From the NCBI GenBank assembly GCA_965229885.1, contig CBDDJX010000003.1, forward strand, positions 1,550,001-1,614,000: a stretch of DNA of 64,000 nucleotides, in the 5' to 3' direction. Both the position numbers and the translations under genes were made by a program. A model generated the notes under the pieces. That model had not been told where the DNA came from and did not search any database. It was given only the letters and a program-made list of their open reading frames with translations. This document shows, piece after piece, positions 7,870-16,357 of this stretch. This stretch comes from DATLLJ01 sp965229885. Lineage in GTDB: Bacteria; Acidobacteriota; Vicinamibacteria; Vicinamibacterales; CAVVIG01. Numbering within the stretch: the stretch's first letter is position 1; every line of letters begins with the position of its first letter.

Positions 7870-8820
7870 ATGCCCGCCCGAGTGCTCGACGGTGCGGCCG
7901 TCGCCAACCAGATCCGCGCGGAGATCGAGCCAGAGATCGCGAAGTTCACCGCACGAGCCGGCAGGCCGCCTGGGCTCGGCATCGTGCTGGTCGGCGACGA
8001 TCCGGCGTCGGAGATCTACGTCCGCGGCAAGCTGAAGTCGGCCGCGGATTCGGGGGTGCAGGCGGATCTCGATCGGCTCCCGGCGAGCGCGACCCTGGGT
8101 CAGCTCCTCGAGGTCGTCGAGCGATTGAATCGCAGCGACGCGCACGACGGCATTCTCGTCCAGTCGCCGCTGCCGAGGGTCATGGGGCCTGATGCAGACC
8201 GGCGGATCTCCGACGCCATCCGGCCCGGCAAGGATGTCGATGGGTTCCATCCCCTCAACGTCGGACGCCTTGTGCAGAATCGTGCGCACCTCGTCCCGTG
8301 CACGCCGGCCGGCGTGATCGAGCTACTCGAACGGTCGGGGATTGCGATCGCCGGGACTCGCGCCGTCGTCATCGGCCGCAGCGACATCGTGGGCAAGCCG
8401 ATGGCCCTCCTGCTGCTGCACCGCCACGCGACTGTCACGATCTGTCACTCCCGCACGTCGCGGCTGGCCGCGGTGGCGGCTGAAGCCGACATCTTGGTCT
8501 CGGCGATCGGACGTCCCGCCTTCGTCACCGAGGAATTCGTCAAGCCGGGCGCCACGGTCGTCGATGTCGGGATCACGGCTCTCGGCGACAGGGTCACGGT
8601 GGAGCGCTTGTTCGCCGCCGGCTCGAGACGGCGCGAGACGTTTGAGCGCCGCGGCTCGATCACGATCGGCGACGTGCATCCGTCGGTGGCGGAGGTTGCG
8701 GGCGCCCTGAGCCCGGTCCCGGGCGGCGTCGGGCCGTTGACGATTGCCATGCTGCTGAGGAATACGCTCACGGCCGCGATCGAGAGGGCACGAGAGGGAT
8801 CGCCCGTGGCATCGGCGTGA
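7870..8820 (+). CDS. folD: Bifunctional methylenetetrahydrofolate dehydrogenase / cyclohydrolase
   Basis: Interconverts 5,10-methylene-, methenyl- and 10-formyl-THF in one-carbon metabolism. 316 residues. The catalytic lysine K54 sits in YVRGKLKSA; also ILVQSPLP, KDVDGFHPLNVGRL, PCTPAGVIELL, and the Rossmann segment VVIGRSDIVGKPMALLLL. The C-terminal GDVHPSVAEVAG / PVPGGVGPLTIAMLL is canonical. A stretch around residues 255-265 (ARG-rich) is slightly longer than usual. Start ATG 7870. Confidence 0.95.
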   Translation: MPARVLDGAAVANQIRAEIEPEIAKFTARAGRPPGLGIVLVGDDPASEIYVRGKLKSAADSGVQADLDRLPASATLGQLLEVVERLNRSDAHDGILVQSPLPRVMGPDADRRISDAIRPGKDVDGFHPLNVGRLVQNRAHLVPCTPAGVIELLERSGIAIAGTRAVVIGRSDIVGKPMALLLLHRHATVTICHSRTSRLAAVAAEADILVSAIGRPAFVTEEFVKPGATVVDVGITALGDRVTVERLFAAGSRRRETFERRGSITIGDVHPSVAEVAGALSPVPGGVGPLTIAMLLRNTLTAAIERAREGSPVASA

Positions 8821-8890
8821 GTTCGCGCCGGGGGGCGGGGTCCCCAACGCGGCAGCCGCGAGGGGGTGGCGGGTGGGGCCCCGGCGCCAG
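8821..8890. repeat. GC-rich intergenic repeat before coaE
   Basis: Runs of G and C around the core CGCGGCAGCCGC, similar to the segment in pepP at 3786-3838. No gene in it. Confidence 0.4.
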
Positions 8891-8907
8891 TGAATAACGT
8901 GAACCGG

Positions 8908-9501
8908 ATGCTGAGAGTTGCCCTCACCGGCGGGATCGCCACCGGCAAGACCTACGTGCTCGAGCAGTTCCGCCGGCGCGGCGTGCCGTGCCTCGATGCC
9001 GATTCGCTCGCGCATGGCGTGACGGCGGGTGGTACCGAAGCGACCTCGGCCATTGCGGCTCGGTTTGGCGCCGACGTCCTGGCCGCTGACGGCAGTGTCG
9101 ACCGCGCCAAGCTCAGCTCCATTGTGTTTGCCGACCCGGCGGCGCGCCACGATCTGGAGGCATTGGTTCACCCCGCGGTCTATCGCGCCATCACGGCCGG
9201 TCTTCGCGCCTTCGAGCTGCTCGACCTGTCGCCGCTCGCGGTCGTCGACGTTCCGCTGTTGTACGAATCTGGCCACGCTGATGACTTCGCTTGCGTGATC
9301 GTCACCGCATGTCCGCCGGAGATGCAGCTGGCGCGATTACTCGAGCGGGGCCTGAGCGACGACGAAGCGCGCATGCGCATCGATGCGCAGTGGCCCACGG
9401 AGGAGAAGGCCCGCCGCGCGACGTTCGTGATTCGCACCGACGGACCCTTCGAGAAGACCGATCGGCAGGTGGACGAGATACTGGAGAATCTGAGGACTTG
9501 A
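8908..9501 (+). CDS. coaE: Dephospho-CoA kinase
   Basis: Last step of coenzyme A synthesis: phosphorylates the 3'-OH of dephospho-CoA. 197 residues, typical. Walker A is LTGGIATGKT at residues 6-15; other motifs are DADSLAH, HPAVYRAI, VVDVPLLYE and the lid segment AQWPTEEKARRA. Start chosen at ATG 8908, which places the P-loop at the normal distance from the N-terminus; the open frame extends further upstream through the GC-rich repeat. The gene end runs into a repeat that supplies its TGA. Confidence 0.93.
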   Translation: MLRVALTGGIATGKTYVLEQFRRRGVPCLDADSLAHGVTAGGTEATSAIAARFGADVLAADGSVDRAKLSSIVFADPAARHDLEALVHPAVYRAITAGLRAFELLDLSPLAVVDVPLLYESGHADDFACVIVTACPPEMQLARLLERGLSDDEARMRIDAQWPTEEKARRATFVIRTDGPFEKTDRQVDEILENLRT

Positions 9502-9605
9502 GGAACTGAGCACCTATCAGTGAATCCGGCTCGCGCGTTTTCTAGATCCTGAAATAGATCCTCAAATCCCTAGACCCTCAGATCCTTAGATTCCGTCGCG
9601 TCCTG
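9485..9605. repeat. AGGATTTGAGG-type repeat between convergent coaE and lapB (copy 3)
   Basis: Contains AATCTGAGGACTTGAGGAACTGAG on the left and AGATCCTCAAATCCC with CCCTCAGATCCTTAG on the right, an inverted arrangement. It encodes the last few residues of both flanking genes (…ENLRT of CoaE, …ESKDLRV of LapB). It might act as a bidirectional barrier, but no T-run terminator is evident. Confidence 0.6.
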
Positions 9606-10799
9606 GGCGGGAGCGATCCGTTCTTCGACGAACGTATTCCAGTCGTGGCAGTGCGGGCATTGCCAGAGCAATTCGGTGCTGCGATAGCGGCAGCGCATGC
9701 AGACGTGGGGATCGAGGTAGAAGATGGCGTGACGGGTCAGTTCGCTGTAGCGATCGACGAGCAACGCGGGGCGGCGCAGCTGCGCCAGCGCGCGCCAGAT
9801 CGCCTGGTGGATGCTGAGCGCATGGGGGTTCTGCACGAGCGCGGCAAACTGCAGGTCGAGCGCGTCGTGCGGCCGGCCGCTGGCCGCCAGGTGGCGGGAG
9901 AGCGCCAGACGCGCGCGCCAGTCCTGTGGGTTCTCGTCGATCAGCCGACGGCAGACCCGCGTGAAGCGCTTGGGCGATCCGGCTCGGACGGCGAGGGCCT
10001 CCAGTCTGTCGAACGCGAGATAGGCGCGATCGGGCGCGACGCCGATCAGCTTTTCCCAGATGGCTGCGGCGTCATGGTCCTGACGCTGAGCCACGCGCAC
10101 GTCGCCAAGGTTCAGGTACGCCGGCACAGCGCGGGCATCAAGATCGATGGCGGCTTCGAAGCGCCGAATGGCTTCCGGGTAGTCCTTGCGCCGCATCGCC
10201 TCGAGACCGATTTCGTTGTCGAGAAACGCGAGAATCGCCTGGTTCTGCGACGGCTCGTCGCTCTTCGTCAACGTGGAGAGGCGCTGGCGCGTGTCATAGG
10301 CCTCGCTCCACTGATGCTGTTCCTCGTGAAGCTTTTGAAGGTTCACGAGGGCGTACTCGTTCTTCGGATCGAGCCGGAGCACTTCGTTGAACGCCTCGAG
10401 CGCGCGATCGACGAACCCGCCGCGCTTGTAATCAAGCCCAAGGCAGAGCAGCACGTGCGCATGCTCCAGCCGCGTGAGCCTCGGCCGCTGCAAGAGGCCC
10501 TGATGTACGGTAATCGCTTTGCCGACCTGGCCTTTCTCGCGATAGAGATTGCCAAGAATCACGTGCACTTCGAGCGCGTCCCCATCGAGGCTTGCGGCGC
10601 GGCCCAGCTCTTCGATCGCCAGATCGATCTGATTGGCGACGAGGAAGTTGAGACCGATGATGTAATGCGGCGATTGGCGCGAGCGGCGGCGATCGAACCA
10701 CTTGCCGTCGCGCAGCTTGTAGCGCTCCCACGACTTGCCGACGGCGAGCCCTACCAGCAGCGCCAGCAGCGCGGCGAGCAGCGGAGCGTAGCCGTTCAT
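9570..10799 (-). CDS. lapB: LPS assembly protein LapB (YciM)
   Basis: Inner-membrane TPR protein; in E. coli LapB scaffolds LPS synthesis and controls LpxC turnover. 409 residues from ATG 10799. One N-terminal TM helix (APLLAALLALLVGLAVGKSW), then many TPR repeats (~residues 40-350). A C-terminal rubredoxin-like metal knuckle has two CxxC pairs (CMRC…CPHC), the family hallmark. The start overlaps the kdsC stop by 4 bases (ATGA), so it is translationally coupled to the Kdo operon. This context strongly supports an LPS role. The last residues come from a repeat. Confidence 0.9.
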   Translation of the reverse strand: MNGYAPLLAALLALLVGLAVGKSWERYKLRDGKWFDRRRSRQSPHYIIGLNFLVANQIDLAIEELGRAASLDGDALEVHVILGNLYREKGQVGKAITVHQGLLQRPRLTRLEHAHVLLCLGLDYKRGGFVDRALEAFNEVLRLDPKNEYALVNLQKLHEEQHQWSEAYDTRQRLSTLTKSDEPSQNQAILAFLDNEIGLEAMRRKDYPEAIRRFEAAIDLDARAVPAYLNLGDVRVAQRQDHDAAAIWEKLIGVAPDRAYLAFDRLEALAVRAGSPKRFTRVCRRLIDENPQDWRARLALSRHLAASGRPHDALDLQFAALVQNPHALSIHQAIWRALAQLRRPALLVDRYSELTRHAIFYLDPHVCMRCRYRSTELLWQCPHCHDWNTFVEERIAPAQDATESKDLRV

Positions 10800-11341
10800 T
10801 CGCGTTCGGCCCCTGACGCAGGCGCCGTGAACGATTGGACAATCGTGTCCCATCGGCCCTGGGCGCGCAGGATCAATTCGAGCAGTTCCCGAGCGGCGCC
10901 GGCTCCGCCCGCCGACGGCGCCACCCAATGCACGCGTTGGCGAACTTCTAGTACCGCATCGGAGGGCGCCGCGGCCAGGCCGACGCGCGACAGTACCGCG
11001 ATGTCCACGATGTCATCACCCATGTATGCGACTTCGTCGTCGTTGAGGCCGATGTCGCTCACGATCTGGTCGTACGCGTCGATCTTGCTGGGCACACCCT
11101 GATGCACGAGGGTGAGGCCGAGCTGCGCGGCGCGCTCGGTCGTGGTGGCCGACATGCGGGCCGACAAGAGCCCAATCTCCAGGCCGACGCGCTGCGCCCA
11201 CACCATGACAATGCCGTCCCGGACGTGGAACTGCTTGCTTTCACTGCCGCTGCCATGCAGCACCACCCGGCCGTCCGTCAGCACACCATCGACGTCGAAC
11301 AGTACAAGCTGGACGTGCGCGGCCCGTTTCTCAACGGCCAA
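10796..11341 (-). CDS. kdsC: 3-deoxy-D-manno-octulosonate 8-phosphate phosphatase
   Basis: HAD-family phosphatase removing phosphate from Kdo-8-P. 181 residues from the TTG at 11341. HAD motif I FDVDGVLTDGRV, motif II LLSAR, motif III/IV with K in VPSKIDAY and MGDDIVDIAVL. The frame is open further upstream into kdsD, but that part is not KdsC-like; 181 residues fits the family (170-190). Between kdsD and kdsC lie repeated ATTTCAGATTTC units. Confidence 0.88.
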   Translation of the reverse strand: MAVEKRAAHVQLVLFDVDGVLTDGRVVLHGSGSESKQFHVRDGIVMVWAQRVGLEIGLLSARMSATTTERAAQLGLTLVHQGVPSKIDAYDQIVSDIGLNDDEVAYMGDDIVDIAVLSRVGLAAAPSDAVLEVRQRVHWVAPSAGGAGAARELLELILRAQGRWDTIVQSFTAPASGAERE

Positions 11342-11393
11342 GTCTGAAGGCTGAACGCTCAAATTGAAATCTGAAATCTGAACTCGGCAATGT

Positions 11394-12356
11394 CTAAAAC
11401 ATTTCCGTGCGCCACAGATCGTGCACGTGCACCACCCCGGCGACCTGCTGGCGCCCGTCCTCGACCACGACAATCGACGTAATCCTACGCCGCTCCATGA
11501 TGTTCAGCGCCTCGACGGCGAGCGTCGCGCGCGACACCGTCACCGGCACCCGCGTCATGACGTCGGCGGCCGCGAGCGTCAGCACATCCGAGGCGCGCTC
11601 CATCTGTCTCCGCAAGTCGCCGTCGGTGATGATGCCGAGCAGTTCCTCGCCCCCGTCGACGACGCACGTCATGCCGAGCTGCTTGCTCGACATCTCGTAG
11701 ATCACGTCCCGCATCCGTGTGTCCGGCTTGACGAGCGGACAGTGACGCCCCGCGTGCATCAGCGCCTCGACGCGCATCAGGCGCTTGCCGAGTTTTCCGC
11801 CAGGGTGCAGGTTCGCGAAGTCCTCCTGCCGGAATCCCTTTTCAACAAGAAGCGTCATCGCGAGCGCATCGCCGATGGCGAGCGCCGCGGTGGTGCTGGC
11901 GGTCGGCACCAGGTTCAACGGACACGCCTCCTCGGCTACGCTGCAGTCGAGCGCGACGTCGGCCGCCTGTGCGAGCGTCGATGCCGGGGTGCCGGTGATG
12001 GCCACGAGCTTTGCGCCGAGGCGGCGAATCGTCTCGAGCAGTCGGAGAATTTCGTCGGTTTCGCCGCTATACGAGAGCGCGAGGATGACATCGTCGTGCT
12101 GGATGACGCCAAGGTCGCCGTGAATGGCTTCGGCGGGATGAAGAAAGAAGGACGGCGTGCCGATGCTCGCCAGCGTCGCCGCAATCTTGCGGCAGATGAT
12201 GCCGGACTTGCCCATCCCCGTCAGGATGACGCGGCCGCGGCATTCGTGAAGGAGCTGGACCGCGCGCTCGAACCGCTCGTCGAGGCGTGCCACCAGCACG
12301 AGGATCGCCGCGGCTTCCGTTTCGAGCACCTTCCGGGCGAGCGTGAGGTCACCCAT
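11394..12356 (-). CDS. kdsD: D-arabinose 5-phosphate isomerase
   Basis: Converts ribulose-5-P to arabinose-5-P, the first committed precursor of Kdo. 320 residues: SIS domain (~35-170; LTGMGKSGIICRKIAATLAS, LSYSGETDE) and two CBS domains at the C-terminus (DALMHAGRHCPLV region and ADVMTRVPVTV). Start ATG 12356 overlaps the kdsA end by 8 bases; a few codons further upstream are also open. Order kdsA-kdsD-kdsC matches pathway use. Confidence 0.93.
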   Translation of the reverse strand: MGDLTLARKVLETEAAAILVLVARLDERFERAVQLLHECRGRVILTGMGKSGIICRKIAATLASIGTPSFFLHPAEAIHGDLGVIQHDDVILALSYSGETDEILRLLETIRRLGAKLVAITGTPASTLAQAADVALDCSVAEEACPLNLVPTASTTAALAIGDALAMTLLVEKGFRQEDFANLHPGGKLGKRLMRVEALMHAGRHCPLVKPDTRMRDVIYEMSSKQLGMTCVVDGGEELLGIITDGDLRRQMERASDVLTLAAADVMTRVPVTVSRATLAVEALNIMERRRITSIVVVEDGRQQVAGVVHVHDLWRTEMF

Positions 12357-13197
12357 TGGCGCGGGCCCCGGCGTCTTTCGCAATCGCGTCGATCGCTATC
12401 AGGCGGCGGAGCAGCGGCTCGAGCCGGTCCAGCGGCAGCGCGTTCTGCGCGTCACTCCTGGCGTGGGACGGGTTGTCGTGCACTTCGAGAAAGACGCCAT
12501 CGAGGCCCGCGGCGACGCCCGCCGAGGCAAGCGGCTCGATGTACTCGGCCTGACCGGCCGTGACACCGTCGCCGCCGCCAGGAAGCTGCAGGCTGTGCGT
12601 GACATCGAACACGACCGGCACGCCCTGCGCGCGCATCATCGGGAAGGCGCGCATGTCGACGACGAGGTTGTGATAGCCGAAGCTCGTGCCGCGCTCCGTT
12701 ACGATGACGCGGGCGTTCCCTGCGGCGACCGCTTTCGCCACCGCATGGCGGACGTCATCGGGCGCAAGAAACTGACCCTTCTTGATGTTGACCACGCGGC
12801 CGGTTTGCGCGGCCGCGACAATGAGATCGGTTTGTCGCGAAAGAAACGCCGGGATTTGCAGCACGTCGGCGACCTCGGCGGCCTTGCGCGCCTGCGAGGG
12901 CTCGTGGATGTCGGTCAGGATAGGCACGTGGCAGGCGGATTTGATGCCGGCGAGGACGCGCAGCCCCTCGTCCAGTCCGGGTCCGCGAAACGACGGACCG
13001 GCCGTGCGGTTGGCTTTGTCATAGGAGGCCTTGAAGATGAACGGCACGCCGATCCGGCGGGCGATGGCGACCAGCCGCCCGGCAAGCTCGCTGGCGTGGC
13101 TCTCGCTCTCGATGACGCACGGACCCGCGATGAGGACCAGCGGCCGCCCGCCACCGATGGCGATCTCGCCAATGATGACCGGATTCACGGGGTTCAT
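12349..13197 (-). CDS. kdsA: 3-deoxy-8-phosphooctulonate synthase
   Basis: Condenses arabinose-5-P with PEP to Kdo-8-P. 282 residues from ATG 13197. Motifs: LIAGPCVIESES, FKASYDKANRT, ILTDIHEP, LQIPAFLSRQTDL, VNIKKGQFLAP, VTERGTSFGY, VFDVTHSLQLPGG. The Cys in AGPCVIES is the metal ligand position of the metal-dependent KdsA class (Aquifex type), as opposed to Asn in the E. coli type. The open frame upstream of 13197 overlaps pyrG and is not part of the gene. Confidence 0.94.
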   Translation of the reverse strand: MNPVNPVIIGEIAIGGGRPLVLIAGPCVIESESHASELAGRLVAIARRIGVPFIFKASYDKANRTAGPSFRGPGLDEGLRVLAGIKSACHVPILTDIHEPSQARKAAEVADVLQIPAFLSRQTDLIVAAAQTGRVVNIKKGQFLAPDDVRHAVAKAVAAGNARVIVTERGTSFGYHNLVVDMRAFPMMRAQGVPVVFDVTHSLQLPGGGDGVTAGQAEYIEPLASAGVAAGLDGVFLEVHDNPSHARSDAQNALPLDRLEPLLRRLIAIDAIAKDAGARANG

Positions 13198-13232
13198 TAT
13201 AGAGGGCAGAAGGGAGGGAGGGCCCTGCCTGC

Positions 13233-14918
13233 CTATCCCGTCTTCAGAGCCACCGACTCGATCGCGCCACGGTGGGCGTGCGTGGTCTTGTGGCGGTACG
13301 CCGCCTCGACGAAGCTGGCAAAGAGCGGATGCGGCCGCATCGGCTTCGACTTGAATTCCGGGTGAAACTGGACTGCAAGGAACCAGGGATGGCCGGGGAG
13401 CTCGGCAATCTCCACGAACTTGCCGTCGGGAGAGCGGCCGGAGATCCGCAGGCCGTGCTCCACGAGCGTTCGCTCGTACAGGCAATTGAACTCGTAGCGG
13501 TGGCGGTGGCGCTCCTGAATCTGGCTCGTGCCATACACGCGATGGGCCAGCGATCCCGGCGTGAGGTCGCACGCGTAGCTGCCGAGCCGCATCGTCCCGC
13601 CGAGCTCCTCGACGCCCAGGAGATCGCGCAGCTTGTAAATGAGTTTCGTGGGCGTGTCCGGGTTGCACTCGGTCGAATCGGCGTCGCTCAACCCGGCGAC
13701 GTTGCGTGCGTACTCAACCGCGGCCCACTGGAAGCCGTAACAGATCCCGAAGTACGGAATGCCGCGCTCGCGCGCGATCTCGGCCGCCTTCATCATGCCG
13801 CGAGATCCCCGGCTGCCGAACCCTCCCGGCACGAGAACGCCGTCGGCATCGTCGAGCAGGTCCACGCCGCCCGGTTCTTCGAGCGCCTCGGCTTCGATCC
13901 ACTTGATGTTCACTTTGACGCGGTGCGAAAATCCGCCATGAGAGAGCGCCTCGTTGAGGCTCTTGTAGGAATCTTCGTATCCGACGTACTTGCCGACGAC
14001 GTGGATGGTCATGTCGTCGGCGGGCTGCGTCGCACGCTTGACGACGTCGTCCCATGCCGGCATCCGGCGTTCGGTCTGCGGCAGGTGCAGATACTTGAGC
14101 ACCATGCGATCGAGACCTTCCGCGGCGAGCACGAGCGGGACTTCGTAAACCGACGAGACGTCCTTCGCCGTGATAACGGCTTCCTCGTCGACGTCGCAGA
14201 ACAGCGCGATCTTGCGCTTGATGTCGGGACCGAGAAATCGATCAGTGCGGCAGAGCAGGATGTCCGGCTGGATGCCAATCGATCGCAGATCGCGGACGCT
14301 GTGCTGCGTCGGCTTCGTCTTCAGCTCGCCGGCGGCGCCGATGAACGGAACCAGCGTGAGGTGAACGTAGAGCGAGTTATCGCGGCCGACGTCCTGCCGC
14401 AACTGCCGAATCGCCTCGAGAAACGGGAGGCTTTCGATGTCGCCGACGGTGCCGCCGATCTCCACGAGCACGACGTCGACGCCATGGGCCACGCCCCGGA
14501 TCGCGTCTTTGATCTCGTTAGTAATATGCGGAATGACCTGCACCGTCCGTCCGAGATAGTCGCCGCGCCGCTCCTTCTGAATGACGCTCTGATAGATCTT
14601 TCCCGTCGTCCAGTTCGACTGCTTTGTTGGCGTCGTGTTGGTGAAGCGCTCGTAATGCCCGAGATCGAGGTCCGTCTCGGCGCCATCGTCGGTGACGTAC
14701 ACCTCGCCGTGCTGATACGGGCTCATCGTCCCCGGGTCGACGTTGATGTACGGGTCGAACTTCTGCATCGTGACTGTGTAACCATGACCTTCGAGCAGGC
14801 ACCCGATGGATGCGGCGGCGAGTCCTTTGCCGAGGGAGGACACCACGCCGCCCGTCACGAAAATGTACTTCGTGGCCTGCCCGTCCGGATTGGTCATGTG
14901 TGTGCTCCGTGTGCTCAT
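13233..14918 (-). CDS. pyrG: CTP synthase
   Basis: Amidates UTP to CTP using glutamine; here CTP also feeds CMP-Kdo synthesis by the neighbouring kdsB. 561 residues. N-terminal synthase domain with KYIFVTGGVVSSLGKG and the Mg/ATP segment QKFDPYINVDPGTMSPYQHG; C-terminal class I glutaminase with nucleophile Cys in GICYGFQWAAVEYAR and a late His-Glu (VQFHPEFKS). ATG 14918 overlaps the kdsB stop (ATGA); an alternative ATG at 14897 gives the more usual N-terminus. Confidence 0.95.
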   Translation of the reverse strand: MSTRSTHMTNPDGQATKYIFVTGGVVSSLGKGLAAASIGCLLEGHGYTVTMQKFDPYINVDPGTMSPYQHGEVYVTDDGAETDLDLGHYERFTNTTPTKQSNWTTGKIYQSVIQKERRGDYLGRTVQVIPHITNEIKDAIRGVAHGVDVVLVEIGGTVGDIESLPFLEAIRQLRQDVGRDNSLYVHLTLVPFIGAAGELKTKPTQHSVRDLRSIGIQPDILLCRTDRFLGPDIKRKIALFCDVDEEAVITAKDVSSVYEVPLVLAAEGLDRMVLKYLHLPQTERRMPAWDDVVKRATQPADDMTIHVVGKYVGYEDSYKSLNEALSHGGFSHRVKVNIKWIEAEALEEPGGVDLLDDADGVLVPGGFGSRGSRGMMKAAEIARERGIPYFGICYGFQWAAVEYARNVAGLSDADSTECNPDTPTKLIYKLRDLLGVEELGGTMRLGSYACDLTPGSLAHRVYGTSQIQERHRHRYEFNCLYERTLVEHGLRISGRSPDGKFVEIAELPGHPWFLAVQFHPEFKSKPMRPHPLFASFVEAAYRHKTTHAHRGAIESVALKTG

Positions 14919-15709
14919 GTCGTCGGCGCGGCAATCAGCCGGCGCACTTGTTCGAGGTCCTCCGGCGTATCGACGCCGAGCGAGTCGTATTTCGTCTCCA
15001 CCGCTTTGATGCGGATCCCATGCTCAAGCGCGCGGAGCTGCTCGAGCGATTCCGTCCGCTCGAGAGGCGTCGGTTCGAGCGTCGCGAGCACGAGCAGCGC
15101 GCTGCGCCGATAGGCGTACAGCCCGACGTGCCGATAGAGCGGCGGATACCCGCCGCGCGGATTGCCCACGTACGGGACGGGAGAGCGCGAGAAATACAGG
15201 GCGAACCCGGCCCGGTCGACGACGATCTTGACCACGTTGGGGTCGGCCAGCTCCGCGGGCGTCGAAATCCGCCGGTACAGCGTCGACATCTGCAGCGAGG
15301 CGTCGCCGACAAGCGGCGCGACCGCCTCCGTAATCGACTGAGGATCGATGAGCGGCTCGTCCCCCTGGACGTTGACGACGATGTCGCAGTCGAGCGTCGC
15401 GGCCACTTCGGCGAGTCGATCGGTGCCGCTCAGATGATCGGGGCGCGTCATCCGCACGTCGCCGCCGAAACTCTGCACCGCGCTGGCGATTCGGAGATCG
15501 TCGGTCGCGACGATGACCTGGGCGACCGATGGCGACGCGGCCGCGCGGCGATAGACGTGTTCGATCATCGGCCGGCCGTCAATCAGCGCGAGCGGCTTGC
15601 CCGGGAATCTGGCGGAGGCGAATCGGGCCGGGATGAGCGCGATGACGTGAAGCGAAGGGACCGAATCGAGTCGATGATCGATGGAGCGATCAGTCGATCG
15701 GGGATGCAC
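14915..15709 (-). CDS. kdsB: 3-deoxy-manno-octulosonate cytidylyltransferase
   Basis: Activates Kdo as CMP-Kdo for lipid A-Kdo transfer. 264 residues. Motifs: ALIPARFASARFPGKPL, PMIEHVYRRA, VATDD, LSGTDRLAEVA, VVNVQGDEPLI, YFSRSPVPY and HVGLYAYRR. Only the GTG at 15709 can start this frame, giving ~19 residues more than usual. A TATGAT-like -10 box on the minus strand lies ~6 bases upstream, so the message may be leaderless. First gene of the Kdo operon. Confidence 0.94.
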   Translation of the reverse strand: MHPRSTDRSIDHRLDSVPSLHVIALIPARFASARFPGKPLALIDGRPMIEHVYRRAAASPSVAQVIVATDDLRIASAVQSFGGDVRMTRPDHLSGTDRLAEVAATLDCDIVVNVQGDEPLIDPQSITEAVAPLVGDASLQMSTLYRRISTPAELADPNVVKIVVDRAGFALYFSRSPVPYVGNPRGGYPPLYRHVGLYAYRRSALLVLATLEPTPLERTESLEQLRALEHGIRIKAVETKYDSLGVDTPEDLEQVRRLIAAPTT

Positions 15710-15764
15710 GACGAATCATAGCATAGTCGCAAAGCGAGCATGTTAAGATCGTACCATCGTTGCG

Positions 15765-16313
15765 ATGAGGCTGAAGCGGATAACGATCATGCTTATCGGT
15801 GGCGTGGCTCTCGCCGCGTGGTTGTCCGCGGCCATGACGCCGGGTCGTGCGCCCGCGGCGCCTGCGGCCATCAGGCCGGCGCCGGTCGATGCGAGAGGCG
15901 CCGTGCTGGCGGGCGAGATCGCGCGGCTGCGCGAACGGTTGCGGCCGAATGCCACGCCGCGGCAGGCGAGTCGCAACCCGTTTGTCGTTCGGCCGACTCC
16001 ACGTGGGGCATCGAGTTCCAGAATCGCGCCGCCGGCGGCGAACCGCCTTTCAACCGCGGCCGCTCTGGTCGAACAACCGCGGGTGAGGCTATCGCTTGCT
16101 GGCATCGCCGAAGATCCTAGCCCTGCGGGCGGCGCGCCCGTGCGGACAGCGATCATTGCCGGGCATGGTCAGCTGTTTCTCGCGAAGGAAGGCGACATCG
16201 TCGTCGTTCACGAGCTCGAGGACGTTGCGTACAGGGTCGGAAATATTTCCGCCGACAGCACCGAACTCACCGATCTCCGCGACAGCACGGTTCGTCGTCT
16301 TGTCCTCAAGTAG
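15765..16313 (+). CDS. Membrane-anchored periplasmic protein, PilP/GspC-like C-terminus (tentative)
   Basis: 182 residues. One N-terminal TM or signal anchor (ITIMLIGGVALAAWLSAAM), an Ala/Pro/Arg-rich linker containing RNPFVV, then a small beta-rich domain (RLSLAGIAEDP…AIIAGHGQLFLAKEGDIVV…VGNISADSTELTD). This layout resembles the inner-membrane components of secretion and pilus systems (GspC HR domain, PilP), where an NPF motif precedes the domain. No pilus or secretion neighbours here, so the function is inferred only from architecture. Divergent from kdsB. Confidence 0.6.
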   Translation: MRLKRITIMLIGGVALAAWLSAAMTPGRAPAAPAAIRPAPVDARGAVLAGEIARLRERLRPNATPRQASRNPFVVRPTPRGASSSRIAPPAANRLSTAAALVEQPRVRLSLAGIAEDPSPAGGAPVRTAIIAGHGQLFLAKEGDIVVVHELEDVAYRVGNISADSTELTDLRDSTVRRLVLK

Positions 16314-16315
16314 CT

Positions 16316-16352
16316 TCTGCCGGCTCAAGTCCTAGGCCGTAAGGCTTGAGCC
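16316..16352. repeat. Intergenic palindrome with GGCTCAAG / CTTGAGCC arms
   Basis: Perfect 8-bp arms separated by 15 bases (containing CCTAGGCCGTAAGG). A related sequence is at 34819-34890. It gives a spurious upstream TTG to the following gene. Confidence 0.5.
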
Positions 16353-16357
16353 ATTCA

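Noticed and set aside
13200..13232. G/C-rich inverted sequence between pyrG and kdsA as a terminator
   Set aside because: GGGAGGGAGGGCCCTGCCTGCC is imperfect and has no T-run on either strand; the genes appear to be one operon.
13272..15113. A 613-codon open frame on the plus strand opposite kdsA, pyrG and kdsB
   Set aside because: The minus-strand genes show clear family motifs throughout. The antisense frame is Arg/Ala/Val/Asp-rich with no recognisable domain, as expected for the shadow of a GC-rich gene.
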